A DNA stretch of 35,931 nt from Hypsibius dujardini (taxonomy: Eukaryota; Tardigrada; Eutardigrada; Parachela; Hypsibiidae), in assembly GCA_001579985.1 (NCBI GenBank), contig LRSR01005791.1, positions 1 through 35,931 on the forward strand. Direction: 5' to 3'. A model generated the notes under the pieces. That model had not been told where the DNA came from and did not search any database. It saw only the letters and a list, made by a program, of their open reading frames with translations. This document shows positions 1 to 8,820 of the stretch, in pieces. Position 1 is the stretch's first letter; the number at the start of each line of letters is the position of its first letter. A program made the position numbers and the translations under genes.

Positions 1-1115
1 TGTTTGTCCAATTTTGTTAAACAAAATTGTCAAAAAAATACTTTATTAGTACTGAACTGCTTTGTACTTGAGTACGCAACCAGCATAGCACACACGCACA
101 GCACATGTTTTTGTACGTGTCGTTACGTGCCGTCAATCAAGCGCTTATTCAATCATTCAATCAAGCGCTCGACTATTGCAATGTACTTGCGCCAATTGAG
201 ATCTTCCCGAATTTCTCCCCGTTGAACGGGGAACACTTTGCCGCGAGTCATATTTTTTAAAATCATTTTAGGGGACATTGTATTCAAAAAAAAAGTTTGG
301 TCACGATCGGAGATTTGCACTGGTGATCGTTCCCTTGTTAGTGACAGACAGCCGACGATAAGATGGAAGGGCTCACTCAGGAGAAGGCCAGATTAATAGG
401 CGGAGAGACGGAATGCCAAACACTAAGGTCCACGAGAGGACGACAGGATAGATGAAGGTCAAAATTTGAAATAAAGCCCCAGACCAAAAGAGATGTCAAG
501 ACTCACAACATGGTCTCATCATTTCCGTCTCTTCTCTAACTGTTGGCTTTCCATCAATGATCCGGCTGCCTATTAATGCTTTTGCTGTTGATCTTCAGCT
601 GTATCGGTAAAGGGTCCCCTGTTTTTTAAAGAAATTTTGTGTCCCTTCGTGAGTTAGTCGTCTCACCATCTAATCTTCCTTCTCTCTGTGAACTCGTTAC
701 ATTATTCGTCGTCCGTTTCTCCGTAAACCAATCCGTATCACCGTCTCGCCATCCACGTCTGTTTCTTGGTTTAAACATCGGCGCTTCGTTTCTCTTTGGT
801 CACCTACCTATCCGTGGATCCTTCCATCTCACTATTTGATCTTCGATCTTCTTTCAATCTCCATTCTAACCCACTACATTAACAATATCCTTATCCGTTT
901 ATACCTCAAGTGTAGATCCACTTCCAGAGTGGCACTGCCACGCGGTATTGCTTTCATAAGGGCACTACTAGAGTATACTATGGTGCCACTGTCGCTACCA
1001 TACCGGTAGTGCCACGTTTGTTAAACCCAAGAAAACGTAGAAAAACGGCAAACGTGACAATTTGGAATATTTACTCACGCCGTAGGTGATTTTCCTCACT
1101 ATTGAACGTAATGAA
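1..1115. other. Intergenic, no gene recognised
   Basis: I see no coding exon here; the open frames are short and have no recognisable protein. From about 640 to 830 the sequence is rich in pyrimidine-led words such as ccgtctc and ccatcc, without a clean period. At about 928-1016 the word TGCCAC or its complement occurs several times, and gtggcactgcc...ggtat pairs imperfectly with ...taccggtagtgccacg, forming a fold-back remnant directly upstream of the tRNA gene. Confidence 0.5.
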
Positions 1116-1187
1116 GGTTGTATGGTGTAGTGGTTAGCACGTCGGACTTTGAATCCGTCGACCCGAGTTCGACTCTCGGTACGACCT
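1116..1187 (+). tRNA. trnQ-UUG: tRNA-Gln (anticodon TTG)
   Basis: This is a 72-nt cloverleaf. The acceptor stem GGTTGTA (1116-1122) pairs with TACGACC (1180-1186) with one G-U wobble, and the discriminator base is T1187. The anticodon loop CTTTGAA (1147-1153) presents TTG at 1149-1151, read as Gln. The outermost anticodon-stem pair is a T-T mismatch (1142/1158). Internal Pol III promoters are present: an A box TGGTGTAGTGG (1122-1132) and a B-box-like GAGTTCGACTC (1165-1175). No intron is present, and CCA is not encoded, as expected for a eukaryotic nuclear tRNA. A run of five Ts follows immediately. Confidence 0.95.
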
Positions 1188-1188
1188 A

Positions 1189-1193
1189 TTTTT
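1189..1193 (+). terminator. Pol III terminator of tRNA-Gln
   Basis: TTTTT starts two bases after the mature tRNA end, and a second T run follows a few bases on. This is the usual Pol III stop signal. Confidence 0.85.
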
Positions 1194-1484
1194 CATTTTT
1201 CTTTGTAAATTATCCATCCTTCATTGAGTAAAAATCTTGAATGACCAGTGGTCAACTAAACGGCTGACAAAGACTACGCTTTAGCAAGAGCACCCATAGA
1301 GATTTTTCGCATCAGCTATGCTTCTTCGAAGGTCGATCGACTAAGTAATAACTAAAAGATCTTTCTAATATCACAAGGACCCAGCGCCTCCAGGCAAGGA
1401 AATATTCAGAGACAGCTGAACTGGATAGACCAGCCAGCTTCCATCACGGCTCACTCACGAGAATTGCATCCCGGTATAAAGGAC

Positions 1485-1572
1485 GGCCACGCCCCGCGGA
1501 TCCGCCAATCTCAAAGGGGTTGGGGATTTTTAGCCCCCAATTCGCTCCTCGCCCCTTGTCCCCGGCGTGGCC
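1485..1572. repeat. Left copy of an inverted repeat pair (partner 2468-2535)
   Basis: Reading inward from 1572, the complement runs ggccacgccggggacaaggg and then gcgagg. The same order of words (ggccacgc, caaggggcgagg, cgaagtt or cgaattg, aat, cccaac) occurs at 2468-2535 on the + strand. The copies are diverged, by eye around 70% similar. Within this copy ggccacgcc (1485-1493) and ggcgtggcc (1564-1572) also pair, and ttgggga...tccccaa-like arms sit inside. It may be the end of a transposable element about 1 kb long or two inverted insertions. Confidence 0.45.
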
Positions 1573-2467
1573 TCTCTTTTCTGTGATTGGACGATATTTC
1601 CTCAACCTTTTTGAACCAGTTGATTGATTGATCTCTCAATGTTTTATTGAAGTGTATTTTCAGGACTTTTCAATCATAGATTTTTGTCAGACTGTTGAGT
1701 ACAGTCGCACGATCATTTTGTATAAATTTAGTTTATATTTCATCCTACTTCTCAAGAAAATTTTGCTTGCAAGTTTTGGCTATCACTAAGGTTCTAAGCG
1801 ACAGAAAATAATTGATAACCTGTGGGAACGCGTACCTAATATGAAAAAAAGTTGTGGGAACATGTTTAAAAACGAAATGATTGGACAGTTGCAAAAAGCT
1901 CACCATAGAGGACGCTGACTATGCCGTGACTTCTCTGTTTTCCATTAATTTGCGACAGAGCGCCCCCTGCCGCCTGGTGGGCCATTCCAGGGCCCTTCCC
2001 TCAGAGTTTAGATATAAATCTGGGCCTTGACTTTGCGGACTCCGCTTGCCCGTTTTTTATCATTGCAGTTTATCTCCAGGCAGGGAACGAGTTCGAAATT
2101 CTCACTGTTTACATGGATCAGCTCGACTATATTTAAGTGTAAAATTTTTTCGAGTTCGGGATGGAAAAATATTCATCTACTGAGTCCGCTCGCTGTCGCG
2201 AATATTTGAAATCAATAATATTGAGATACGTAGATTTATTGATTCGTTCGTTGCACTTGGACTAGGGCACGCAACACAATCGCTCTATCAATGAAAGCAC
2301 CAAAATATATAACTTCTATGCGCGCCTTGTATGGCGTGAAACATAACAAAATTCCCGCAGGAAAAAGGATATGCAAAACAAAAGGTACTTTCCAAAATAA
2401 ATTAGCGAAAAAGTGATTACAAAACTCAGAAAATAATTTCGTCAACAATTGGGCTTGAAAATATTAG
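1573..2467. other. Non-coding DNA between the inverted repeat copies
   Basis: I see nothing coding. The open frames at 2027-2209 (+) and 2236-2448 (-) show no recognisable protein, codon pattern or splice sites. If the flanking inverted copies are element termini, this would be the interior of a non-autonomous element, because no transposase is visible. Confidence 0.3.
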
Positions 2468-2535
2468 GCCACGCATGGACCAAGGGGCGAGGGCGAGGGG
2501 CGAAGTTAGAACGAGAAATTCCCAACCTCGCAAGG
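2468..2535. repeat. Right copy of an inverted repeat pair (partner 1485-1572)
   Basis: The sequence begins ggccacgcatggaccaaggg and continues through gcgagggcgaggggcgaag to tcccaacctcgc. It matches the complement of 1510-1572 in word order, with small gaps. Target-site duplications were not obvious. Confidence 0.45.
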
Positions 2536-2964
2536 GCAATTCATCATCGCCGCTACCGTTAACTTCACTTGCACTTTTACTTTGATAGTACTTTCATATT
2601 CTCATCGTATCGTTTTTCAATCAGCACTTTTGCCCCTTCCCAAAGTCCATCGTCTCAAGGGAGCAGTTCAACCTGTTTGTTGTCTATGACACTGTCTGAA
2701 GCATGTTTGGTTCCCCAGCTTCCAATCGCAGGGTTTGTTCGCCCGATTGTTTAAACAGATGGTTACAGATCTCACATACAGTTACGACGAAGCCACCTTC
2801 AAAATGCAACATGAGAACGTAATACTCTTGTGTACTAGTACTCCGTCAACGGGCTACGAATACCACGATAATTGACTACTTTCTCGTCGCATATAGATGG
2901 AATAAAAGGTCCTCGTATTCTAATTCCATTTGTAAGAAAAACCAACCCCGACCGCTGTTCCACC

Positions 2965-4979
2965 ATGACGACAAGCAGTCCCATCCTCGCGCAGTTCTTC
3001 TGTCTGAAACATGTATGCGGCCTCACACTCCTCTCCGAGTTCGAGCCGGAAAAAGCAAAGGTCCCCATCTGGCAAAGGATCTTCCTGGCCATTCGACGGG
3101 CCATCTTCCTGGCCGTCGTTCTGGCCTGTTTGGCCTTTGCGCTCCTCCAAATCAGCAGCACCGTCTGGACCCTCATCTCCCGCGACAGTGCCAGGAGTAA
3201 TAGTTTATTCGTTCAACTCTTCGCCGACTTGCCATTCTTCCTCTACTCCATCCGAGCTGTCCTCGTCATGACGGTGTTGGTTGTAAACCATTCCCGTTTT
3301 GCCAAGCTTCACGCGGACATTGTCAGTTATGTCGACCGTTTCTTTCCCGAACGTGTTAAACTGCTGCGCAAACTGAAAGCTCTTTCGATTGTCTTGTTCC
3401 TTGCGACCTTGACGCTGCACGTTGGTTGGCAGATTTTTAACACCCACGAGGCTCATCTTACCTTCTCCTTGCACGGAGACTGGACGCCTTCTCCCACTAG
3501 CAATAAGACTCACGAGACAAAAATTGAAATTTCCGGCTACACAAAAGGTAATTTTTAGGAAACATACTAGTACAGTAATGTTGCGAATGCCTTGCAGCTT
3601 TGCAGGAAAAATACTTTGACTGGGTATGTATGGTCAAATTTAAGGGTTCTTCAAGGCCTTCACTGTATCCCTCAGCGAGTTCGACATGCTTTGTCTATGG
3701 GTTCCCATCGTGGACGGTACATTCATCATGTCGCAGCAGGTGGTGATGTGTGCAGGCATATTTGCTGTCGTTTTGTCCACGGGACAGGGCCTTGTCAACC
3801 GGAGTATCAAAAACTTTTCCACTCGTATGGGGACCGCAGGGAATAATGTTGCAGACGCTGAGTGGGTTACTTTTTGGAGAGAAATTCGAGTGTGGAGATC
3901 CATCATTCTGAGAACGGGAGAGTTGTGTAATAGGCTGAACGACTGTTTCGGGTGGATTTTGTTTGTCAGCCTAGGAATGGACTTTATGACTGCGCTCGGG
4001 CAGGGTGCTCGACTGTTAGCGAGCAGAACGCGAATGACTGCCGGTTCGAATGGGTTCTACGTCGGTAGCTGTTTGCTCTTCTTGTCTTATGCGACGGTAT
4101 TTCTCCTGCCCTTGATGTCTATGTCTGAAAAGGTATGCTGTCTGTCTGTCCTTTCGTCTGATTTGACGCCGACTGACAGTCTGGCTGTCTATGCCTGCAT
4201 GCCTGCCTGCCTCCAAGCCTGTGTGTCTGTATATCTGTGTCTCTGTGTGTCTGTATCTGTATGATTGTTTTTGTCTGCCTGTCTGTCTGAGTGCCTGCCT
4301 GATCGTCTGCCCGCCAGCCTGACCAGTGTCTATCCGTCTGGCACTAGAGATATGACTGTTTATCTGGATCATTTCATGCACAGGGTAAGGAAACAGATGA
4401 GCTATTGAACGGCCTGATATGGGCAACGGAGGATCAAGTGCTAGCACCCGAAGACGCGTTAAGCAACACTAGAAAGGTAAGAGAGAATTGAATTCTAACC
4501 TTTCACTAATTTTAGACACATTTTTTAGCGGAATATACCGGTACAGTTCATCAAACATATATCGGTACCAGTATAGCGCGTGCAATTCATCTGGACTGTA
4601 GATTACGTCTACTCGTGACGTGGCTTTGGTAGCTACTCACACACAGAGGGGTTGTTGCCTGGAGGAACTGAAGAAGTTGTCGAAGATCTGTCGGCGCCAA
4701 GAGCTGGTCTTTGTATCCGGCGGATTGATTCGCTGCACGCGTTCCACCATCGTGTCGGTAGGTACAAGTGATCTAACGAGAGGATCTTTTTGGACATACG
4801 ATAGACCACGCAGATACTAAGAGACTTTGGGCGTACATGATCCAGTGGTTAGTTGGCTTCGATTGGCTTCGGTGTGTCATATGGACACCGGAAACGATTG
4901 ACGGAGAAAGTACTGGTTTACTTTTCAGACCGCTACACTGGCCATGTCTCTTCTCGTCCTCGCCAAAGAATTTTTGTAG
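2965..4979 (+). CDS. Gustatory-receptor-like seven-transmembrane protein
   Basis: Five exons: 2965-3547, 3645-4132, 4384-4476, 4647-4757 and 4929-4979. All introns are GT-AG (phase 1, then 0, 0, 0). The product is 441 residues, the usual size of an insect-type gustatory receptor. Hydrophobic segments lie near residues 47-70, 88-108, 139-158, 220-243, 296-312, 332-353 and 415-440. The last two exons have the tail layout of that family: a Gly-Gly-Leu segment, then TATLAMSLLVLAKEF, in the place of the usual TYhhhhhQF motif (here Thr-Ala and Glu-Phe). These receptors are ligand-gated cation channels in sensory membranes, with an intracellular N terminus. The in-frame ATG at 2872 would add 31 residues. 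I prefer 2965 for its caccATG context and because it directly precedes the conserved-looking start. Family assignment rests on topology, size and tail, not on alignment. A lineage-specific orphan 7TM is the alternative. Confidence 0.65.
4136..4350. repeat. CTGT-type degenerate tetranucleotide repeat in intron 2
   Basis: The block fills most of intron 2 (4133-4383) of the receptor gene and is made of ctgtctgt, gcctgcctg, tgtgtctgtat and similar variants. The open frame across it is a simple cysteine/leucine/serine repeat produced by the tetranucleotide and is not a protein. Confidence 0.85.
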
Positions 4980-5084
4980 CCTTTTTGCGCCTCGTATGCC
5001 CCACCCTTTAACCGAATCACCACTTACAGCATTTTGATCGCCCAGTTTGTCACTGAGGGCAGCACTTTCAGATAGATCTTTTCA

Positions 5085-5870
5085 GACGGATCGTTAATCT
5101 TACGGAATAACAATCAACAATCTGGAGAGAATGTCCACCGTTCAGTCGAAAAGTGAACCTTCAGAACAAACCGTACACCTTGGAAGAATAATCACCAAGG
5201 GTATTCAATGTTCGCTTATTTGCAGCGATTATTTCGCTAATTCAAACTCGCTAATCTCCCTGGTTTTGCACGCCCTTGCAATGGTGATACGAGGACACGC
5301 CCCCTGACTTACCTGAGGCTGCGTCTCCTTCGCTAAGCTCAACTGACATGGACCACTCACAAGACAGATGCACACAATTAGCGAGCAGAGAAACGAGAAA
5401 AGCAGCTCCTTGGCTGCTTTTCTTCAAAACCAGGGAGATTAGCGAGTTTGAATTAGCGAAATAATCGCTGCAAATAAGCGAACTTTGAATATCCTTACTG
5501 TCCATCTGTCCATTACCCGGACTGACCGTCCACCTTCCGATCCGACTGTTAACCCTCCCAACTAACCGTCGACGTATGTATTTGACTGTCGACCCTCTGG
5601 ATTGGCTGTTTGACCGTTCGTAACTGGTCGTTCACCAACCGGATTTTGGGCATACCAGGCTGGCCCACGCGGGCTGGAACAACCATCAACCGTTCCATTA
5701 GACCGTCAACTTCCTTCGGACGTAGTCCGTTCGCTATGCGGAATGACCGTTTTCTAGCTTAACTGACTGTCCATTTTTTCACATGAATCTTCACATCGTG
5801 AAATGACCGTCAACCTTACGGGTAAAGAGTTCACCTTACAGTCTAACCGTCTCAACACCCCTGAAACGAC
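5085..5870. repeat. Degenerate tandem array of about 20-21 bp units
   Basis: Units resembling gACCGTCaACCtTccgga recur at roughly 20 bp spacing: gatcgttaatcttacgga, tgtccaccgttcagtcg and accgtacaccttgga before the fold-back element. After it come gaccgtccaccttccgat, gactgttaaccctccca, gactgtcgaccctctggat, gaccgtcaacttccttcgga and gaccgtcaaccttacgggt. Units differ from each other a good deal, so the array is old. The insertion at 5204-5489 splits it in two. Confidence 0.55.
5204..5489. mobile_element. MITE-like fold-back element with 64 bp inverted repeats
   Basis: Arms 5204-5267 and 5426-5489 are reverse complements over 64 bp with one mismatch (sixth base). The element is 286 bp and is flanked by TA at 5202-5203 and 5490-5491, the target duplication of Tc1/mariner-type transposition. 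The 158 bp interior codes for nothing recognisable. It contains cgccccctgac, a word shared with the fold-back repeat at 28891-29020. The near-perfect arms suggest a recent insertion. A non-autonomous MITE is the simplest reading. Confidence 0.8.
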
Positions 5871-6733
5871 AACGACGGGATCACAGTCTGTCTAACCTAT
5901 TTGTGGCCATCTCCTGCAACTTGCCTTCACACGTTGCCACAAGATAGCGCTAACGGAATTAAATGATTTAGCTCGTTCACTGCATGTTAACCGATGTAAA
6001 TGGCTTGACTCGGTTAGCGCTGTTTAGTGGTCACGTGTGCACTCGCTGCTCCTGCGCGAAGTCAAACTACGTTTCTGCTACGCGTAGAACATATTCTGCG
6101 CGTAGCCATTTTCAATAATATTCCACTATCTGCCTTGTTGCTCATCTTTTTAAAGCTTCTTCCTGTTTAGTTTTCACCTCTTCCTTGTGCGCTGGTTGAC
6201 TACTTTCATTTCCTCAAGCATCAAAAGCTACATCGATGTGGGAAGGAGGGGAAATAAAAATATTTTGTGTCATTTGATTGGCTGCCGGAAAAGGTTCAAT
6301 CGATTAAACCAAGTAATTAATCCCATTCCTTAGTAGATACAGTTGGAGGACAGTGCCATTTGCAAACTACCCAACAATCTTTTTATCATCATTTTCATGC
6401 AGTACTGGGAATGTGAGCAGATAGCCAGGCAAGTTATCCGAACGATTTGTTTTCCTTTTCAGCCTACTCGATAATCAATCAATGGACCGCCAGTGAAGTG
6501 GCACATGTCGTCCGTCGCCGTCTTGTTGAAACAATCAATCAATCAAACAACCAACTACATGTGTCTTGCAACGCTCAGGTTTTTTTCATGTTCTTCTGGC
6601 ACTGTGGACAGCCAATCAAGCGATCAGCCCATCTGCCGGGATTGTCTTTCAGTTTTCCTTTCTAGAGTCTAGGGCTCTAGAGATGCCGTCTTTGCAGGAA
6701 TTTGATGACCATTGATTCCAATTCCCCACTGAA
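5871..6733. other. Intergenic, upstream of the PABIR-like gene
   Basis: I see no coding exon. The stretch holds short palindromes such as ctacgcgtag near 6078 and repeated aatcaatcaat words near 6470-6545. It probably contains the promoter and 5' leader of the gene starting at 6734, but I cannot name a TATA box or start site with confidence. Confidence 0.4.
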
Positions 6734-8820
6734 ATGGATTCGGACATGCCGGATGCGACATCGTCGGAATCGGAGCCATCAGCCTCCGACCCGCCAACTC
6801 CTTCACCTCCGATTGTCCGACCCGATTTCCGCCGAGAATCCCATTCAGCCAGACATTACCAGCGTTCAGATCCCTACTCCTTACGCGACCATGTGAAACC
6901 AAGAAGGTCTTTGGTTGTGTGTGCCTGTTTGTCTATCTGTGTGTCTGTCTTTCTGTGTGTCTTTGTGTCTTTGTGTCTGCCTCTTTGTCTTTTTGTCACT
7001 CTGTCTGTCTTCCTCTCTCCCTGTCTCTCTGTCTGTATCTCTGTCTCTGTCTGTATCTCTGTCTGTCTGTCACCCTGTTTTTTCTGGCTGTCGTTCGTTC
7101 TATAAACCTGACTTCTGCTTGTCTCCCAGTTTTGGCGGCTTGCATTCTTAAATGGCTGTCACTCTTTTTGTTATTATGTTTTTGTGTCTCAATCGTTTCA
7201 TTTTCAGGAAAACGGTGTCAATTCTCAAGCCACCGTTGAGTAAGGGGACCGTCTCACCAAGCGGTTCCAGCAATGCCGGCGACATTCTCATATTAGACAA
7301 CCATTCCCCGCCATTCCTCTTTCCGTATCGAGATCGCGAGGTGACCCCCAGCAAGGATCCCGTACCCAGCTCGTCCGTTGAACCGTTGTCAGGGTATAAC
7401 AACCAAGACCTCTCCCGTGCCTAGAAAAAGCTAGTAAAAAGCGATTACGAAGATAAACAGTGATATTTGGTGTTACAGATTAGGAACCGAAGTCGCGCAG
7501 CGTCTCAAGGGCACAGTGGACAAGCTTCGGGGCTTTTCTCTGGCTGAGCTCATTCCACCTCGAAACGAGCCAGGTTCACAGAGAAAACAGGTACTAATGA
7601 CAAATGCTTTCTCAGGTAGGCAGGCAGAGATCCAAGACAACTAGACAACAGCCACTACAAAACAAAACGGTCAATCAGACCGACAGACACACAGACACAC
7701 AGATACACAGAGACAGACAGATAGATAGACAAACAAACAGTGGGTAAACGTATACAGAGCTAACCTATTAAATTCTGCTTTAGTCCATCCCCGCAATCTC
7801 TCAACTCGTGCAGGAAGCAAAGTCTTTCACAACCACGGAATCCTTTGGCGAAGGGTAAGACGTCCATGTTTTTCTAGTGTAGTATTCTCATCCATGTCCG
7901 GATCGATGTATTTCAGGGAAATGCACGCGAAAATGCGTCTTTCAAAGTCCTGCAACGAAATGTGTCTACCTCCCCTCTTGACGTCCTGGCAGCTTCCCGG
8001 CAATCATGAGAAAACCCCCGACGGTTCATTGGACATAACTCCGCCGGAAATCTCCGATCTTCTCACCCTGAAATCGGACGAGTCCGCGTCGCCTTCGGCA
8101 GACCCGTCGTCCGTGTTTCGTGCCGGTAGCGTGGACGAATTAGAGTACCCTGCGATGAGTCCTGTCGGCTTCTTTACGGTATGTAGTCACGTCGTACCTG
8201 TTATTTTTGCTCACAAGTCAGTCTATGTTGTTTTTGATTGCGGTATATCTATCTGTTCAGACGCCTGCAAGTCCCCGCAGTCCTGCGGGACGTCCTCGCT
8301 CGGGCAGTCAAAGTCCTTATCGGCGGACCTACTCCAACAGCAGTAGCAAAGGGGTCTATCTCAAACAGGGTGTTTTGGGCAAACGTAAAGGTACTGGCTC
8401 TGCTCTAATCCTCATCCAGAATGATTTCTCTCTGTCTGCTGGCCTGTATCCCTGTCTGTCTGTCTGTCTGCCGGCGTGCCTGTCTGCCTACCTGCCTGCC
8501 TGTTTGTCTGTGTTAAGCTGCCTGTTCGTATAGTCTGTTTGATTGTTTGTCCATCTGTTCATGCCTTGGTATTTGTCAATTTCGTTTTTTGATTTGGTTA
8601 TAGCTGTCTGTCTCGTTCTATTAGTTATTGTATTTATCTCTTGTTGTGGTTTGATCCATCCATTTGCCTGGTTGATGTCTGCAGTGCTCACTGATAAAAA
8701 ACAATTTGTGTGTGTTTAGCTGAAAGTGACGATGAGAGAGATTCGGACAAACGGGTCTGCCTGAACCTCGGTATGTCCTCTGGCTCGTTGGATATGGATG
8801 TACAGACAGGGGATCTCTAA
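6734..8820 (+). CDS. Probable PABIR/FAM122-like PP2A-B55 regulator
   Basis: Seven exons: 6734-6906, 7208-7393, 7479-7590, 7784-7854, 7917-8178, 8261-8390 and 8720-8820. All phases agree, giving 344 residues. The protein is Ser/Pro/Glu-rich and mostly disordered. Three parts resemble human PABIR1 (FAM122A, 287 residues). First, a Q-L-V-Q-E helix near residue 163 corresponds to H-Q-I-K-Q-E. Second, EMHAKMRLSKSCNE near 182-195 corresponds to the E-V-Q-T-A-M-Q-I-S-H-S-W-E-E helix. Third, SQSP near 284-287 precedes VLGKRK (306-311) and a second basic pair, the nuclear-localisation region. That family binds the B55 subunit of PP2A and inhibits the phosphatase around mitotic entry. The first donor (AAG|GTCTTT) is weak but is the only close site with the right phase. 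The typical N-terminal RRSNSAP motif is not seen. FAM53-like nuclear proteins are the main alternative. The gene structure is surer than the name. Confidence 0.6.
6913..7080. repeat. CTGT-type repeat in intron 1 of the PABIR-like gene
   Basis: The block has runs of tgtctgtctttctgtgtgtc, ctgtctctgtctgtatctc and similar, beginning a few bases after the proposed donor at 6907. Intron 1 (6907-7207) is mostly this repeat, so the donor is difficult to place from composition alone. Confidence 0.85.
7677..7740. repeat. CAGA-type repeat in intron 3 of the PABIR-like gene
   Basis: The sequence is cagacagacacacagacaca followed by agacagacagatagatagac. It is the same simple repeat as elsewhere but on the opposite strand to the block in intron 1 of the same gene. 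Confidence 0.85.
8434..8560. repeat. CTGT-type repeat in intron 6 of the PABIR-like gene
   Basis: The block has ctgtctgtctgtctgccgg and then ctgcctacctgcctgcctg variants inside the 329 bp intron 8391-8719, degrading into tgtttgattgtttgtcc at its end. Confidence 0.85.

Noticed and set aside
2088-2110. Isolated gttcgaaat-type B-box words as possible extra tRNA genes (also near 4046 and 15525)
   Set aside because: No acceptor or anticodon stems could be folded around them.
2835-3271. Several frames overlapping exon 1 of the receptor gene on both strands
   Set aside because: They are shadows of the real receptor frame, which continues in phase over five exons.
4532-4578. Imperfect inverted words tataccggtac / ggtaccagtata in receptor intron 3
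   Set aside because: They are only about 11 bp with a mismatch. The same kpnI-like words occur elsewhere by chance, and I could not extend them into an element.
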